43,639 nt of DNA from the NCBI GenBank assembly GCA_038125265.1, contig JAYPDM010000009.1:1-43639 (forward strand). The letters run 5' to 3'. Positions 26,885-35,359 of the stretch are shown here, one piece after another. A program made the position numbers and the translations under genes. Under the pieces are notes generated by a model. It searched no databases. It saw nothing but the letters and a program-made list of their open reading frames with translations, and was not told the DNA's origin. The number at the start of each line of letters is the position of its first letter. The stretch's first letter is position 1. The DNA is from JAURFX01 sp038125265 (GTDB lineage Bacteria; Pseudomonadota; Gammaproteobacteria; Steroidobacterales; Rariloculaceae).

Positions 26885-28080
26885 TTTCTTGCCCTTTGTA
26901 AGAAGATTCCACTTAATGATTGTATTTTTGTAAATCCTTTTGCGTCATTAGGAGTCCATTCAGAAGCGGACTCCCCATACTTACTTTTAGATGCCTTCAT
27001 AAGCGAATAAGGCGAATCAACTCCAGTTATAAAGAGCCTACCTGGAGAAATATTAAAACTAATCTCACCACTGACATAGCTTTGACTGCTTGCTAAAAAA
27101 CACTCAATATCAGCGCATACGGGATCTAAATTTTTACCCTCATGAACGAGATCTACATAATTAAGGGCGATCAACTCTTTAATTTTTATTTGCGAGGAAG
27201 ATAGCACTAATTTTTCCAGTTCCCGATGGGTCTGAATGATGATCTCTGCCGCAGGGGCTTCGAAGGCAACTCGCCCTTTAGTTTGAATAATGGTATCTCC
27301 AAGATGTATACCCCGTCCAACACCAAATTTAGCACCCATGGTGTCTAGCAACTCAATCAGTTCAATAATATTTAGCTTTTTCTGATCAATAGCAACAGGG
27401 ATTCCTTTGTCAAAGGTAATGGTATGAGTTTCTTCAGGTTGATTATTTAATAATGCATTTGCACTCAAGTACCATTCACTTTCTGGAATAGAGCCCTGTG
27501 ATGTAAGTGTCTCTTTACCTCCAATCGTAACTCCCCACAAACCACGATTGATGGAATAGCTAGAACCCTTTGTTGGTACAGGTAATTTTCTCTCTTCAAG
27601 ATAGTTAATTTGATCTTTTCTTTGCCATGCCTGATCTCGAATGGGTGCGAGCAATTCTATTTCGGGTGAGAGTGCACTTAATATTACTTCAAATCGCACT
27701 TGATCATTACCTGCAGCGGTACAGCCATGTGCTATGCTTTTGACTCCTAAATTATTGGCAAGTTCTGAGAGCTTAATTGCCTGAACAGCTCTTTCAGCAC
27801 CTACGCATAGAGGATACATGTGACCCTTTTTGATATTGCCAAAAATTAAATATTTGACGGTGTCTTTAAAAAAATCATTTCTGGCATCGATTAAGATGTG
27901 ATCTTTGGCTCCCAGAGCCATTGATTTTTCTTTAAGGGCATTTCTTGCATCATCATCCAAGCCCCCCGTATCGATCGTCGCGGTGATGATGTCTTTATTG
28001 TAATTTTCTTTTAGCCAGGGTACACAAAAAGAGGTATCCAGACCACCAGAAAAAGCTAAAAGAATAGAGCTATCGTGCAT
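26881..28080 (-). CDS. argG: argininosuccinate synthase
   Basis: A 399-residue ATP-dependent ligase that joins citrulline and aspartate. The PP-loop A-F-S-G-G-L-D-T-S begins at about residue 9, and the H-G-C-T-A-A-G-N-D-Q segment (usually H-G-x-T-G-K-G-N-D-Q) carries the substrate loop. Here T-A-A-G replaces T-G-K-G, a form I recall from Bacteroidetes-like and Xanthomonas-like enzymes. It is the first enzyme gene after argR (eight-base gap) and is coupled by ATGA to the unknown P-loop gene. Confidence 0.93.
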   Translation of the reverse strand: MHDSSILLAFSGGLDTSFCVPWLKENYNKDIITATIDTGGLDDDARNALKEKSMALGAKDHILIDARNDFFKDTVKYLIFGNIKKGHMYPLCVGAERAVQAIKLSELANNLGVKSIAHGCTAAGNDQVRFEVILSALSPEIELLAPIRDQAWQRKDQINYLEERKLPVPTKGSSYSINRGLWGVTIGGKETLTSQGSIPESEWYLSANALLNNQPEETHTITFDKGIPVAIDQKKLNIIELIELLDTMGAKFGVGRGIHLGDTIIQTKGRVAFEAPAAEIIIQTHRELEKLVLSSSQIKIKELIALNYVDLVHEGKNLDPVCADIECFLASSQSYVSGEISFNISPGRLFITGVDSPYSLMKASKSKYGESASEWTPNDAKGFTKIQSLSGIFLQRARK

Positions 28081-28088
28081 TTGAATTC

Positions 28089-28529
28089 CTAATGAAGGTT
28101 AAGTGTTGAGGAAATTATTTTTTGATCATTTTGATTTCTTGTTGCTATAAGTATCGTATCGTCACCAGAAATCGTACCGACAATTTGTGAAATTTTGAGC
28201 CTATCAATTACTGCAGCAACTCTTTGGGCAGCTCCGATAGATGTTTTGAGCAAAAGAATATGAGAGCCAGCATTATCTATAGATTTAATAAAATCTCTTA
28301 TTTCATGAATGAGTTCATCATTGGCAGGCTTTACCAACTGCTTATAGGCACCATCAACTTTAGATATGTTTAGCTCATCAAAATCCCTACTTACACTCGA
28401 TTGTGTTACTTTGATATCCAGTGAACTGAGTCTTTGGACAAGCATTGCGTGACTTGTGATTTTATTCTTTTCTATAAGTTCAAGAATAATTTCATGTCGT
28501 CTTTTTTGTTCTGTATAATTTCTAGGCAT
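28089..28529 (-). CDS. argR: arginine repressor ArgR
   Basis: A 146-residue repressor with an N-terminal winged helix containing the S-S-V-S-R-D recognition segment and a C-terminal arginine-binding domain with G-T-I-S-G-D-D-T-I-L. These are the ArgR family hallmarks. I use the ATG at 28529 (M-P-R-N) because the upstream TTG at 28583 would add a non-family N-terminus running through the promoter. Arginine-bound hexamers would bind ARG boxes in its own upstream region and so control the whole arg-lptM-polA run. Confidence 0.93.
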   Translation of the reverse strand: MPRNYTEQKRRHEIILELIEKNKITSHAMLVQRLSSLDIKVTQSSVSRDFDELNISKVDGAYKQLVKPANDELIHEIRDFIKSIDNAGSHILLLKTSIGAAQRVAAVIDRLKISQIVGTISGDDTILIATRNQNDQKIISSTLNLH

Positions 28530-28554
28530 TTTATCGCTCTTTAAAAATGCGCAT

Positions 28555-28583
28555 ATATAAACATTTATGAAATTAAAATGCAA
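28555..28583 (-). promoter_or_regulatory. putative sigma-70 promoter of argR operon overlapping a weak ARG box
   Basis: On the minus strand: -35 TTGCAT (28583-28578), 17-base spacer, -10 TTATAT (28560-28555). Positions 28566-28583 show imperfect similarity to the E. coli ARG box (half-site TATGAA on the plus strand, a degenerate second half). The box would cover the -35 and spacer, consistent with autoregulation. The ARG box call is weak. Confidence 0.4.
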
Positions 28584-28599
28584 GTAAAAATTAAAATAT

Positions 28600-29262
28600 A
28601 TGGATAATTATAATAAATATATTGAAAATAATGCGCATATTAATAAGACATATGCGATTATTTGGATGCATGGCTTGGGCGCAGATCCTTCAGATTTTGC
28701 CCAACTAGGCCCCATGCTGAATATTGAAGATTCTTTTTATATCGTTTGTCCTTTTGCGCCCATAAACCCTGTAACTATTAATATGGGGATAAGAATGCGT
28801 TCTTGGCATGACATTAACAGTCTGCATAATCCCGAGGAAAACAACTATGAGGGAATTTATGAAAGCGAAAAATTTGTTATAAACATCATCGAAGAGTTAA
28901 AAAATAAAGGTTTTGAGTATAGAAATATTTTTTTAGGAGGCTTTTCGCAAGGAGGTTGTATGGCGCTTTGGGTTGCTACAAGGTTTGCGCATTGTTTAGC
29001 TGGCGCAATCTGTATATCTGGTTATATCCCTAGGATTTTTTTAGAGCAAGAAGACACCTTGAATGATCACAAAAATCTCCCTATATTTTATGGTCATGGC
29101 AAAGTCGATGAAACGGTATTCCCTGAATATGCCCAAGCAAGTGCAGACTGGCTGCAAGCAAAGGGGTATGATTTAAAATTTAACTGGTATGAAATGGGCC
29201 ATGAAATAAACCAAGAACTGATAACTGACCTAAGTTTTTGGATAAGTAAATTAAACCGTTGA
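28600..29262 (+). CDS. phospholipase/carboxylesterase family serine hydrolase
   Basis: A 220-residue alpha/beta hydrolase of the acyl-protein-thioesterase-like carboxylesterase family. Catalytic elements: G-F-S-Q-G-G (nucleophile Ser, about residue 116), an Asp in G-H-G-K-V-D-E (about 169) and G-H-E (about residue 201), with W-M-H-G-L-G as the oxyanion region. No signal peptide, so it is cytoplasmic; natural substrates are short-chain acyl esters. It is divergent from argR with 70 bases between starts. No ribosome site precedes the ATG at 28600, so it may be leaderless or start differently. Its placement next to the arginine operon is not evidence for an arginine role. Confidence 0.88.
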   Translation: MDNYNKYIENNAHINKTYAIIWMHGLGADPSDFAQLGPMLNIEDSFYIVCPFAPINPVTINMGIRMRSWHDINSLHNPEENNYEGIYESEKFVINIIEELKNKGFEYRNIFLGGFSQGGCMALWVATRFAHCLAGAICISGYIPRIFLEQEDTLNDHKNLPIFYGHGKVDETVFPEYAQASADWLQAKGYDLKFNWYEMGHEINQELITDLSFWISKLNR

Positions 29263-29269
29263 GGTAGAA

Positions 29270-31687
29270 ATGTTTAGATTTTTAGTTTTATTTTTTCTGA
29301 TAAGTGCATCGTTATTCGCACAGCATAATAATGAGCATTTACCTTTTTACTCAGACAAGTTTCGACAAATGGAAGAGTTGTTGCCCACTCCTAATGTTTA
29401 TCGAAACGCCTCTGGCGCTCCCGGCTATTTATACTGGCAACAGCAAGTTGATTATTTAATTGATGTGTACTTGGATGAGGATAATCAGACCCTTAATGCT
29501 GAGCAGGTAATAACTTATAAAAATAATTCTCCAGATCAATTAAATTTTATCTGGTTTCAGCTGGATCAAAACAGAAATAGGCCTAACTCAATAGATAATA
29601 TGACAAGAACTGTCGAAAGCTCTCTTGATCAACCCAATGATGAGTTGAGATTAAATATTTCAGAGCTCGCCAGATACTATTATCTTCAAGATGCTGATTT
29701 AGGTTACAACATTCATACAGTCACACTAGAAGATGGAACTGAGCTTGAATACACGATTGTTGGAACGCTATTGCGGGTGGACCTGCCCAGTCCTATCGTT
29801 AGTGGAGGCGAGCTAGTCTTTAATCTTTCATATGACTTTAAAATGAGAGATGGATCCATTTTAAGATCTAGAGGGGGGTTTGAGACTTTTGAAAATGACC
29901 GAGGCGATGAGCCTAACTACAGCTTTATGGCAGCGCAATGGTTTCCAAGATTAGTGGCATATACTGACTACGAGGGATGGACCAATAAAGAATTTATTGG
30001 GAGGGGCGAGTTTACGCTCGAGTTTGGAAACTATACCGTCAATATTAATGTTCCCTCTGATCATATCGTTTCCTCAACCGGTGAACTTGCTAATGCTGGT
30101 GAGGTGCTTACGGAGCAACAAAGGGAGAGGTTATTCATATCAGAGAATGCCGATCGACCGGTTTACATTGTGACGCCTGAGGAGGCAAGAGAAAGCAGAA
30201 ATCAAAAGTCATCAGAAAGGGCGATTTGGAGCTTTGAGGCACAAAATGTAAGGGACTTTGCCTGGGCATCTTCAAGAACATTTATTTGGGATGCCAAAGG
30301 TTTTCATCAGGAGAATGAGGAAAATCCACTGGTAATGGCCATGTCATTCTACCCTGAGGAGGGCATGCCCTTATGGAATGACTACTCAACCGAAGTCGTT
30401 GTGCATACTTTAGAGGTTTATAACCGATTTGCTTTTGACTACCCCTACCCAACTGCACAATCAGTAAGTGCTGGCTTTTTAGGGGGCATGGAATATCCCA
30501 TGATTACCTTCAACGGACCAAGGACTGAATTACAAGCAAATGGTACCAGAACATACTCACTGGCTGATAAGAGATTCCTTATTGCAGTGATTATCCATGA
30601 AATTGGGCATTTTTATTTTCCGATGATTGTAAATTCAGATGAACGTCAATGGACATGGATGGACGAGGGACTGAATAGTTATCTTGATGGGGTGGCTTCA
30701 AGGGAGTGGGATGAGGAAATTCCTTGGACTGGAGTTGAGCCAAGAGATTTAACGGGCTACATGCGCTCGATCAATCAGGTCCCTATCATGACTAACTCAG
30801 AGAGTATTTTGAATTTTGGACCCAACGCATATACAAAACCAGCTGTTGCCTTAAATATTCTTAGAGAGGTTATTCTTGGTAGAGATCTATTTGATTTTGC
30901 TTTTAGGGAATACTCAAACCGATGGCAATTTAAGCGACCTACCCCCTCTGATTTTTTTAGGACTATGGAAGAGGCCAGCGGCGTAGACCTTGATTGGTTT
31001 TGGAGAGGCTGGTTCTATACAACTGATCATGTAGATCTTTCGATTGATAACGTTTATGAGTTGAGGCTTAATTCTCTGGATCCAGATATCGATTTTGACT
31101 TCAATAGAGAAGTAGAAAAATCATTACCACAAACCTATTTTTCAATAAGAAATCTAGAGGAAGGCATAGAGAGCTGGGTGAATAGAAATCCTGACGTAAG
31201 AGATTTTTATGACGAGTATGATCAATTTACCGTGACTGATGTAGATCGTTCAAGATACGAAAATTTTGTTGCTGGCCTCGAGCCTAATGAACTGGCGCAA
31301 TTTCAAGACATTCAAAACCGTAATGACTACTTTTATATTTTAGAGTTCAGTAATTTAGGCGGATTGGTTATGCCGATTCTGTTAAATATTACCTATGCAG
31401 ATGGTACGGTTGAGGATATGTATATCCCTGCCGAAATCTGGCGAAGGAATACTCAAAATGTTAAAAGAATGATTGTCAGCGATAAAGAAATTGAGCAATT
31501 TATTATTGATCCAACGCTCGAGACGACCGATGTAGATGTAAGAAATAATTATTACCCACGTGTGATGACTCCATCTAGGATTGAGCTATACAGGTGGTCA
31601 TCACCCAGATCTTTATCAGGACGAGATTTAATGTGTGAATTCTACGGGTCTTGTGATGAGCAATATATTGAAGAAAATGATGAATGA
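29270..31687 (+). CDS. exported M1-family zinc metallopeptidase
   Basis: An 805-residue protein with a signal peptide (about residues 1-17, cleavage near L-F-A-Q). The gluzincin zinc site is H443-E-I-G-H447 with a third ligand E466 in W-M-D-E-G-L (HExxH-x18-E). The exopeptidase motif is G-G-M-E-Y, a variant of G-x-M-E-N. The N-terminal half is the M1 beta saddle. It would trim peptides in the periplasm or at the cell surface. The start follows GAGG. The stop overlaps the next gene by ATGA, which couples it to a DUF6702-like protein, a pairing I recall for this M1 subgroup. Confidence 0.9.
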   Translation: MFRFLVLFFLISASLFAQHNNEHLPFYSDKFRQMEELLPTPNVYRNASGAPGYLYWQQQVDYLIDVYLDEDNQTLNAEQVITYKNNSPDQLNFIWFQLDQNRNRPNSIDNMTRTVESSLDQPNDELRLNISELARYYYLQDADLGYNIHTVTLEDGTELEYTIVGTLLRVDLPSPIVSGGELVFNLSYDFKMRDGSILRSRGGFETFENDRGDEPNYSFMAAQWFPRLVAYTDYEGWTNKEFIGRGEFTLEFGNYTVNINVPSDHIVSSTGELANAGEVLTEQQRERLFISENADRPVYIVTPEEARESRNQKSSERAIWSFEAQNVRDFAWASSRTFIWDAKGFHQENEENPLVMAMSFYPEEGMPLWNDYSTEVVVHTLEVYNRFAFDYPYPTAQSVSAGFLGGMEYPMITFNGPRTELQANGTRTYSLADKRFLIAVIIHEIGHFYFPMIVNSDERQWTWMDEGLNSYLDGVASREWDEEIPWTGVEPRDLTGYMRSINQVPIMTNSESILNFGPNAYTKPAVALNILREVILGRDLFDFAFREYSNRWQFKRPTPSDFFRTMEEASGVDLDWFWRGWFYTTDHVDLSIDNVYELRLNSLDPDIDFDFNREVEKSLPQTYFSIRNLEEGIESWVNRNPDVRDFYDEYDQFTVTDVDRSRYENFVAGLEPNELAQFQDIQNRNDYFYILEFSNLGGLVMPILLNITYADGTVEDMYIPAEIWRRNTQNVKRMIVSDKEIEQFIIDPTLETTDVDVRNNYYPRVMTPSRIELYRWSSPRSLSGRDLMCEFYGSCDEQYIEENDE

Positions 31688-32190
31688 AAAAATTTAGTAT
31701 TGTAATTCTTTCATATTTTGCTTTGTCCTCATCTTTAAGTTTTGCTCACGAGGATAGGGTTCAGTTTACTGAAATTAGCTTTAATGAGCGAAGTGAAAAA
31801 CTTGAAATTATGCATCGCCTTTCGATACATGATATTGAGCATTATTTTGGGCTTCAACTTGAAAATAATATTTTTGTCTTTGAGTCAGAAGATGATCAGA
31901 GGCAGGCAACTGAAACATTGCTTGATCACTTTAATTTGCAGTTTTTGTGCAATGACTCGTGTAATCAGGAGATTATTTTTGTGGGATCGGAAATAGACCG
32001 AGGTTACTTTTGGGTATATCAGGAGACTGCTTTGCCCAGATCTTACCGTGGAATAACGATTACTAATAATATCTTTATGGATCTTTGGCAAGATCAAGTT
32101 AACATGCTAAACATAGAAATATTAGACTTTTTTGATACCTACATGCTGACTCAAAATAGACAATCGGTCTCAGTATTGATAGAAAACTAA
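31684..32190 (+). CDS. exported DUF6702-like protein coupled to the M1 peptidase
   Basis: A 168-residue protein with a signal peptide ending near S-F-A (about residue 21). The mature part has short beta-strand-like segments, the pattern R-L-S-I-H-D-I-E-H-Y and two Cys (C-N-D-S-C) that could form a disulfide via DsbA. These features recall DUF6702, a family found beside M1 peptidases; the function is not known to me. The ATG lies in the stop of the peptidase gene (ATGA), which suggests a functional pair. Confidence 0.7.
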   Translation: MKKFSIVILSYFALSSSLSFAHEDRVQFTEISFNERSEKLEIMHRLSIHDIEHYFGLQLENNIFVFESEDDQRQATETLLDHFNLQFLCNDSCNQEIIFVGSEIDRGYFWVYQETALPRSYRGITITNNIFMDLWQDQVNMLNIEILDFFDTYMLTQNRQSVSVLIEN

Positions 32191-32192
32191 AT

Positions 32193-33116
32193 ATGCATGC
32201 CCTAAATATTCAAGATCTTAAAAAGGTTTACAGCAATAAAGTTGAAGCAGTAAAAGGAATCAGTCTCCAGGTAGAGGAAGGAGATTTTTTTGCTTTGCTG
32301 GGCCCTAATGGTGCAGGGAAGACTACTACGATTGGGATCATAACATCGTTGGTCAACAAAAGTTCTGGCAAGGTTAATGTTTTTGGATATGACCTTGATC
32401 AACAAGTAGAAATGGTTAAAACCTGTATTGGAGTGGTTCCGCAAGAGATTAATCTCAATGCATTTGAGAAAGCTAAAGATATTCTAGTCAATCAGGCTGG
32501 TTATTATGGAGTTACACGAAAGGAAGCAAAAAAAAGAGCTGATAAATATCTCGAACTACTCCAAATAAGTGACAAAGCGAACCAAATATCAAGAAACCTA
32601 AGTGGTGGCATGAAACGAAGGTTAATGATTGCGCGAGCTCTTATGCATGAACCCAGGCTATTAATTTTAGATGAGCCTACAGCAGGAGTTGATATAGAGA
32701 TTCGAAGAACGATGTGGACCTTCCTTGAAGAGCTCAATCAGTCAGGAAAAACTATAATCCTAACAACACACTATTTGGAAGAAGCAGAGTCTTTATGCAG
32801 GAATATTGCGATTATTGATGATGGTCATATTATCGAAAATGACTCTATGAAAAATGTGGTAAAAAAATTACAGCGAGAAGTTTTTAATTTAACTTTTGAG
32901 TCTGAGGTTGGAGACATACCTCCCTTTGAGGGTATGATTTTTAAGAAAAATGGTACGCATGATGTATCCATTGAAATGCCGACAAAAAGTAATATCAATA
33001 GTTTAATTACTTTTTTAAGCCAGCAAGGATTGCAGGTAAATTCCATGCGTCCCAAAAGAAACAGACTAGAAGAGTTATTTGTAAAATTGCTCGAGGATAA
33101 GAAGAGCCATGGATAA
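32193..33116 (+). CDS. yadG: ABC transporter ATP-binding protein YadG-like
   Basis: A 307-residue ATPase with Walker A G-P-N-G-A-G-K-T-T-T (about residues 37-46), signature L-S-G-G-M-K-R-R and Walker B L-L-I-L-D-E-P-T-A-G-V-D. Length and several stretches agree closely with E. coli YadG (308). Its permease partner follows with an 8-base overlap. The exported substrate of YadG/YadH is not established. It begins three bases after the DUF6702-like gene, so it may share a transcript with the peptidase. Confidence 0.9.
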   Translation: MHALNIQDLKKVYSNKVEAVKGISLQVEEGDFFALLGPNGAGKTTTIGIITSLVNKSSGKVNVFGYDLDQQVEMVKTCIGVVPQEINLNAFEKAKDILVNQAGYYGVTRKEAKKRADKYLELLQISDKANQISRNLSGGMKRRLMIARALMHEPRLLILDEPTAGVDIEIRRTMWTFLEELNQSGKTIILTTHYLEEAESLCRNIAIIDDGHIIENDSMKNVVKKLQREVFNLTFESEVGDIPPFEGMIFKKNGTHDVSIEMPTKSNINSLITFLSQQGLQVNSMRPKRNRLEELFVKLLEDKKSHG

Positions 33117-33891
33117 AAGTATATTCCAGATTAATCTCATTGGTTACAGGTCTCTTCTTAGAAAAGAAATCAATAGAATCTTTCGTATTTGGGTGCAGAC
33201 GATCATTCCGCCAGCAATTACTATGACTCTTTATTTTGTAATTTTTGGAAGCCTGATAGGAAGTCGAATAGGTGTGATAGATGAATATCCCTATATGACT
33301 TTTATAGCTCCAGGATTAATTATGATGTCAATCATTACGAATTCTTTTGGTAATGTGGTGTCTTCTTTTTTCTCCGGTAAGCTTCAACGACACCTCGAGG
33401 AGCTTTTAGTCTCTCCCATGGCAAATATTACTATCTTATTAGGGTATGTAAGCGGAGGTGTCATTCGAGGCTTGTCAGTTGCCTCATTGGTGACGGTTGT
33501 AGCTTTATTTTTTACCAATTTAACGGTAGCACACCCATTCATTACTGGGCTGGTCATCATATTGATATCAATTTGTTTTTCCTTGGCAGGCCTGATTAAT
33601 GCGGTGTATGCGAATAATTTTGATGATATCTCAATTATCCCTACCTTTGTTTTGACACCTCTTACCTATCTGGGCGGGGTATTTTTTTCAATCGAAATGC
33701 TACCAGGTATTTGGCAGACTATTGCAAGGCTTAATCCAATGCTTTACATGATTAATTCATTTAGGTATGGGATGCTTGGTGTTTCTGATATTTCGATTAC
33801 CACTGGACTGACAGTGATAGTCACTTTTACAGTCACTCTATTCATAATCGCATATTATTTACTGAAGACCGGTAAAGGAATCAGAGATTAA
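33109..33891 (+). CDS. yadH: ABC-2 type permease YadH-like
   Basis: A 260-residue membrane protein with about six helices of the ABC-2 type. A short cytosolic segment (F-F-S-G-K-L-Q-R-H-L-E-E-L-L-V-S-P) is the coupling region typical of the family. The overlap with yadG and similar lengths to the E. coli pair (YadH 256) support the name. It ends directly against the convergent mdh gene. Confidence 0.9.
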   Translation: MDKSIFQINLIGYRSLLRKEINRIFRIWVQTIIPPAITMTLYFVIFGSLIGSRIGVIDEYPYMTFIAPGLIMMSIITNSFGNVVSSFFSGKLQRHLEELLVSPMANITILLGYVSGGVIRGLSVASLVTVVALFFTNLTVAHPFITGLVIILISICFSLAGLINAVYANNFDDISIIPTFVLTPLTYLGGVFFSIEMLPGIWQTIARLNPMLYMINSFRYGMLGVSDISITTGLTVIVTFTVTLFIIAYYLLKTGKGIRD

Positions 33892-34872
33892 TCAAAGGAG
33901 TGAAGCTACGCCCTCTCTCTCCTCTCTAAGTTCTTTATTGGTAGCATCTATCATTTCTTGACTGAAAGCATCTATCTCAAGATCTTGAATGATATGGTAT
34001 TCACCATTTTCGCAAGTGACCGGAAAACTAAAGACTATGCCCTCTGCAATGCCATAACTACCATCAGACATGACTCCCATGCTGGTCCAGTTGTTTTCTT
34101 CGGTTCCATTAATCCAGTCATGCATATGATCAATAGCTGCCGAAGCCGCAGAGGCAGCTGATGATGCACCTCTTGCTTGAATGATGGCGGCCCCTCTTTG
34201 CTGCACAGTAGGAATGAAATTTTTAACATACCAATCGTGATCAATCTCATTGACAATAGCTTCACCTTTATTTTGGCAGAAGCGAATATCCGGATATTGA
34301 GTAGCTGAATGATTTCCCCAGATAATGAGCTGTTTGATATCACTACTATGGGATCCGATTTTTTGTGCGATCTGACTGACGGCTCGATTATGATCAAGTC
34401 GAGTCATGGCGGTAAAGTTTCTTGGATTAATATCCGGAGCATTTTCTCTAGCAATGAGAGCATTAGTATTTGCAGGATTTCCAACAACCAATACCTTAAT
34501 TTCTTTTTTTGCATTTGTATTGATAGATTTACCTTGAACTGAGAAGATTTCTGCGTTTGCAAGCAGAAGGTCTTTTCTTTCCATGCCAGCACTTCTTGGT
34601 CTCGCACCAACTAAAAAGGCGCAATCTGCATTTGCAAAGGCAACATCAGGATTATCAGTGGTAACTATATCTTCCAGTAGTGGAAATGCACAATCATCTA
34701 ACTCCATTTTCACTCCTTCCAGAGCACCCAATGCTGGAGTGATTTCAAGTAATTGCAATCTGATTTTTTGCTTGGGTCCATAGACCTGACCCGAGGCAAC
34801 CCTGAAAGCAAGTTGATAACCGATTTGTCCAGCACCACCAGTTATAGCGATATTCTTCACATCGTGACTCAT
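33892..34872 (-). CDS. mdh: malate dehydrogenase
   Basis: A 326-residue NAD-dependent TCA-cycle enzyme of the longer MDH type (as in Burkholderia and many marine bacteria) and not the E. coli 312-residue type. The NAD motif is G-G-A-G-Q-I-G (about residues 12-18), substrate Arg residues lie in A-R-P-R-S-A-G-M-E-R, and the catalytic His in G-N-H-S-A-T-Q-Y-P-D, with the preceding D-H-N-R-A. It is complete. The exported 113-residue protein is 20 bases upstream on the same strand. Confidence 0.95.
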   Translation of the reverse strand: MSHDVKNIAITGGAGQIGYQLAFRVASGQVYGPKQKIRLQLLEITPALGALEGVKMELDDCAFPLLEDIVTTDNPDVAFANADCAFLVGARPRSAGMERKDLLLANAEIFSVQGKSINTNAKKEIKVLVVGNPANTNALIARENAPDINPRNFTAMTRLDHNRAVSQIAQKIGSHSSDIKQLIIWGNHSATQYPDIRFCQNKGEAIVNEIDHDWYVKNFIPTVQQRGAAIIQARGASSAASAASAAIDHMHDWINGTEENNWTSMGVMSDGSYGIAEGIVFSFPVTCENGEYHIIQDLEIDAFSQEMIDATNKELREEREGVASLL

Positions 34873-34892
34873 AAAATTATCCTTATCTAAAA

Positions 34893-35234
34893 TTATTGGT
34901 TTGCGGCTCTAAACGCAGCAATTTGTTCATTGAATGAGGCGGCAACAGCTTCAATTTCTGTTGCTGCAGCATTAAATCTTCCGATCATGATTGCTCTGAA
35001 CTCATCGGTAGCATCATCACCGGCAACTTCTAGTGCGTTATTTATACAGTCTTGATAATCCGTCATATCAGCAATAAAAGTTTGAATATTACCTTGAGCG
35101 GCAACCATTTGATCCAATGTTGCTGTAGCACCATCAGGAATTTCAACAAGCGGTGGATAGGCGCAGTCCTGGGCAAGCAAATTACCCGTAAGGATTGTAA
35201 GAAATAGCAGAAAAATAAGCTTTACTCGTATCAA
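34893..35234 (-). CDS. small exported protein of unknown function
   Basis: A 113-residue protein with a signal peptide (cleavage near L-L-A, residue 21). The mature part is about 92 residues, mostly helical, with two Cys (C24 and C63) suited to one disulfide, and the segment I-P-D-G-A-T-A-T. I recall similar I-P-D-G-A-T-A proteins in marine Gammaproteobacteria but no function. The start is a TTG at 35234 with GGGGA six bases upstream; the alternatives lack a ribosome site. It lies 20 bases upstream of mdh and may be co-transcribed. Confidence 0.7.
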   Translation of the reverse strand: MIRVKLIFLLFLTILTGNLLAQDCAYPPLVEIPDGATATLDQMVAAQGNIQTFIADMTDYQDCINNALEVAGDDATDEFRAIMIGRFNAAATEIEAVAASFNEQIAAFRAANQ

Positions 35235-35359
35235 TTTATGTCCCCAAAAGGTTATAACTATAGAAACTATATCTCACAACTCTAAAGCTGACAAATGCAA
35301 ACTCTATTAAAAATTGACAGGTTTTTTTAGAAATCAATTTATACTTGTTTCCAACGCAC

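Noticed and set aside
28530..28583. Extended ArgR N-terminus from a TTG at 28583
   Set aside because: It would run through the likely promoter and adds 18 residues foreign to the family; the ATG at 28529 fits.
28600..29262. Carboxylesterase as BioH or as an acetylcitrulline deacetylase
   Set aside because: Motifs are those of the acyl-ester carboxylesterase family; it is divergent from the arginine operon and not linked to bioBC, so neither role is supported.
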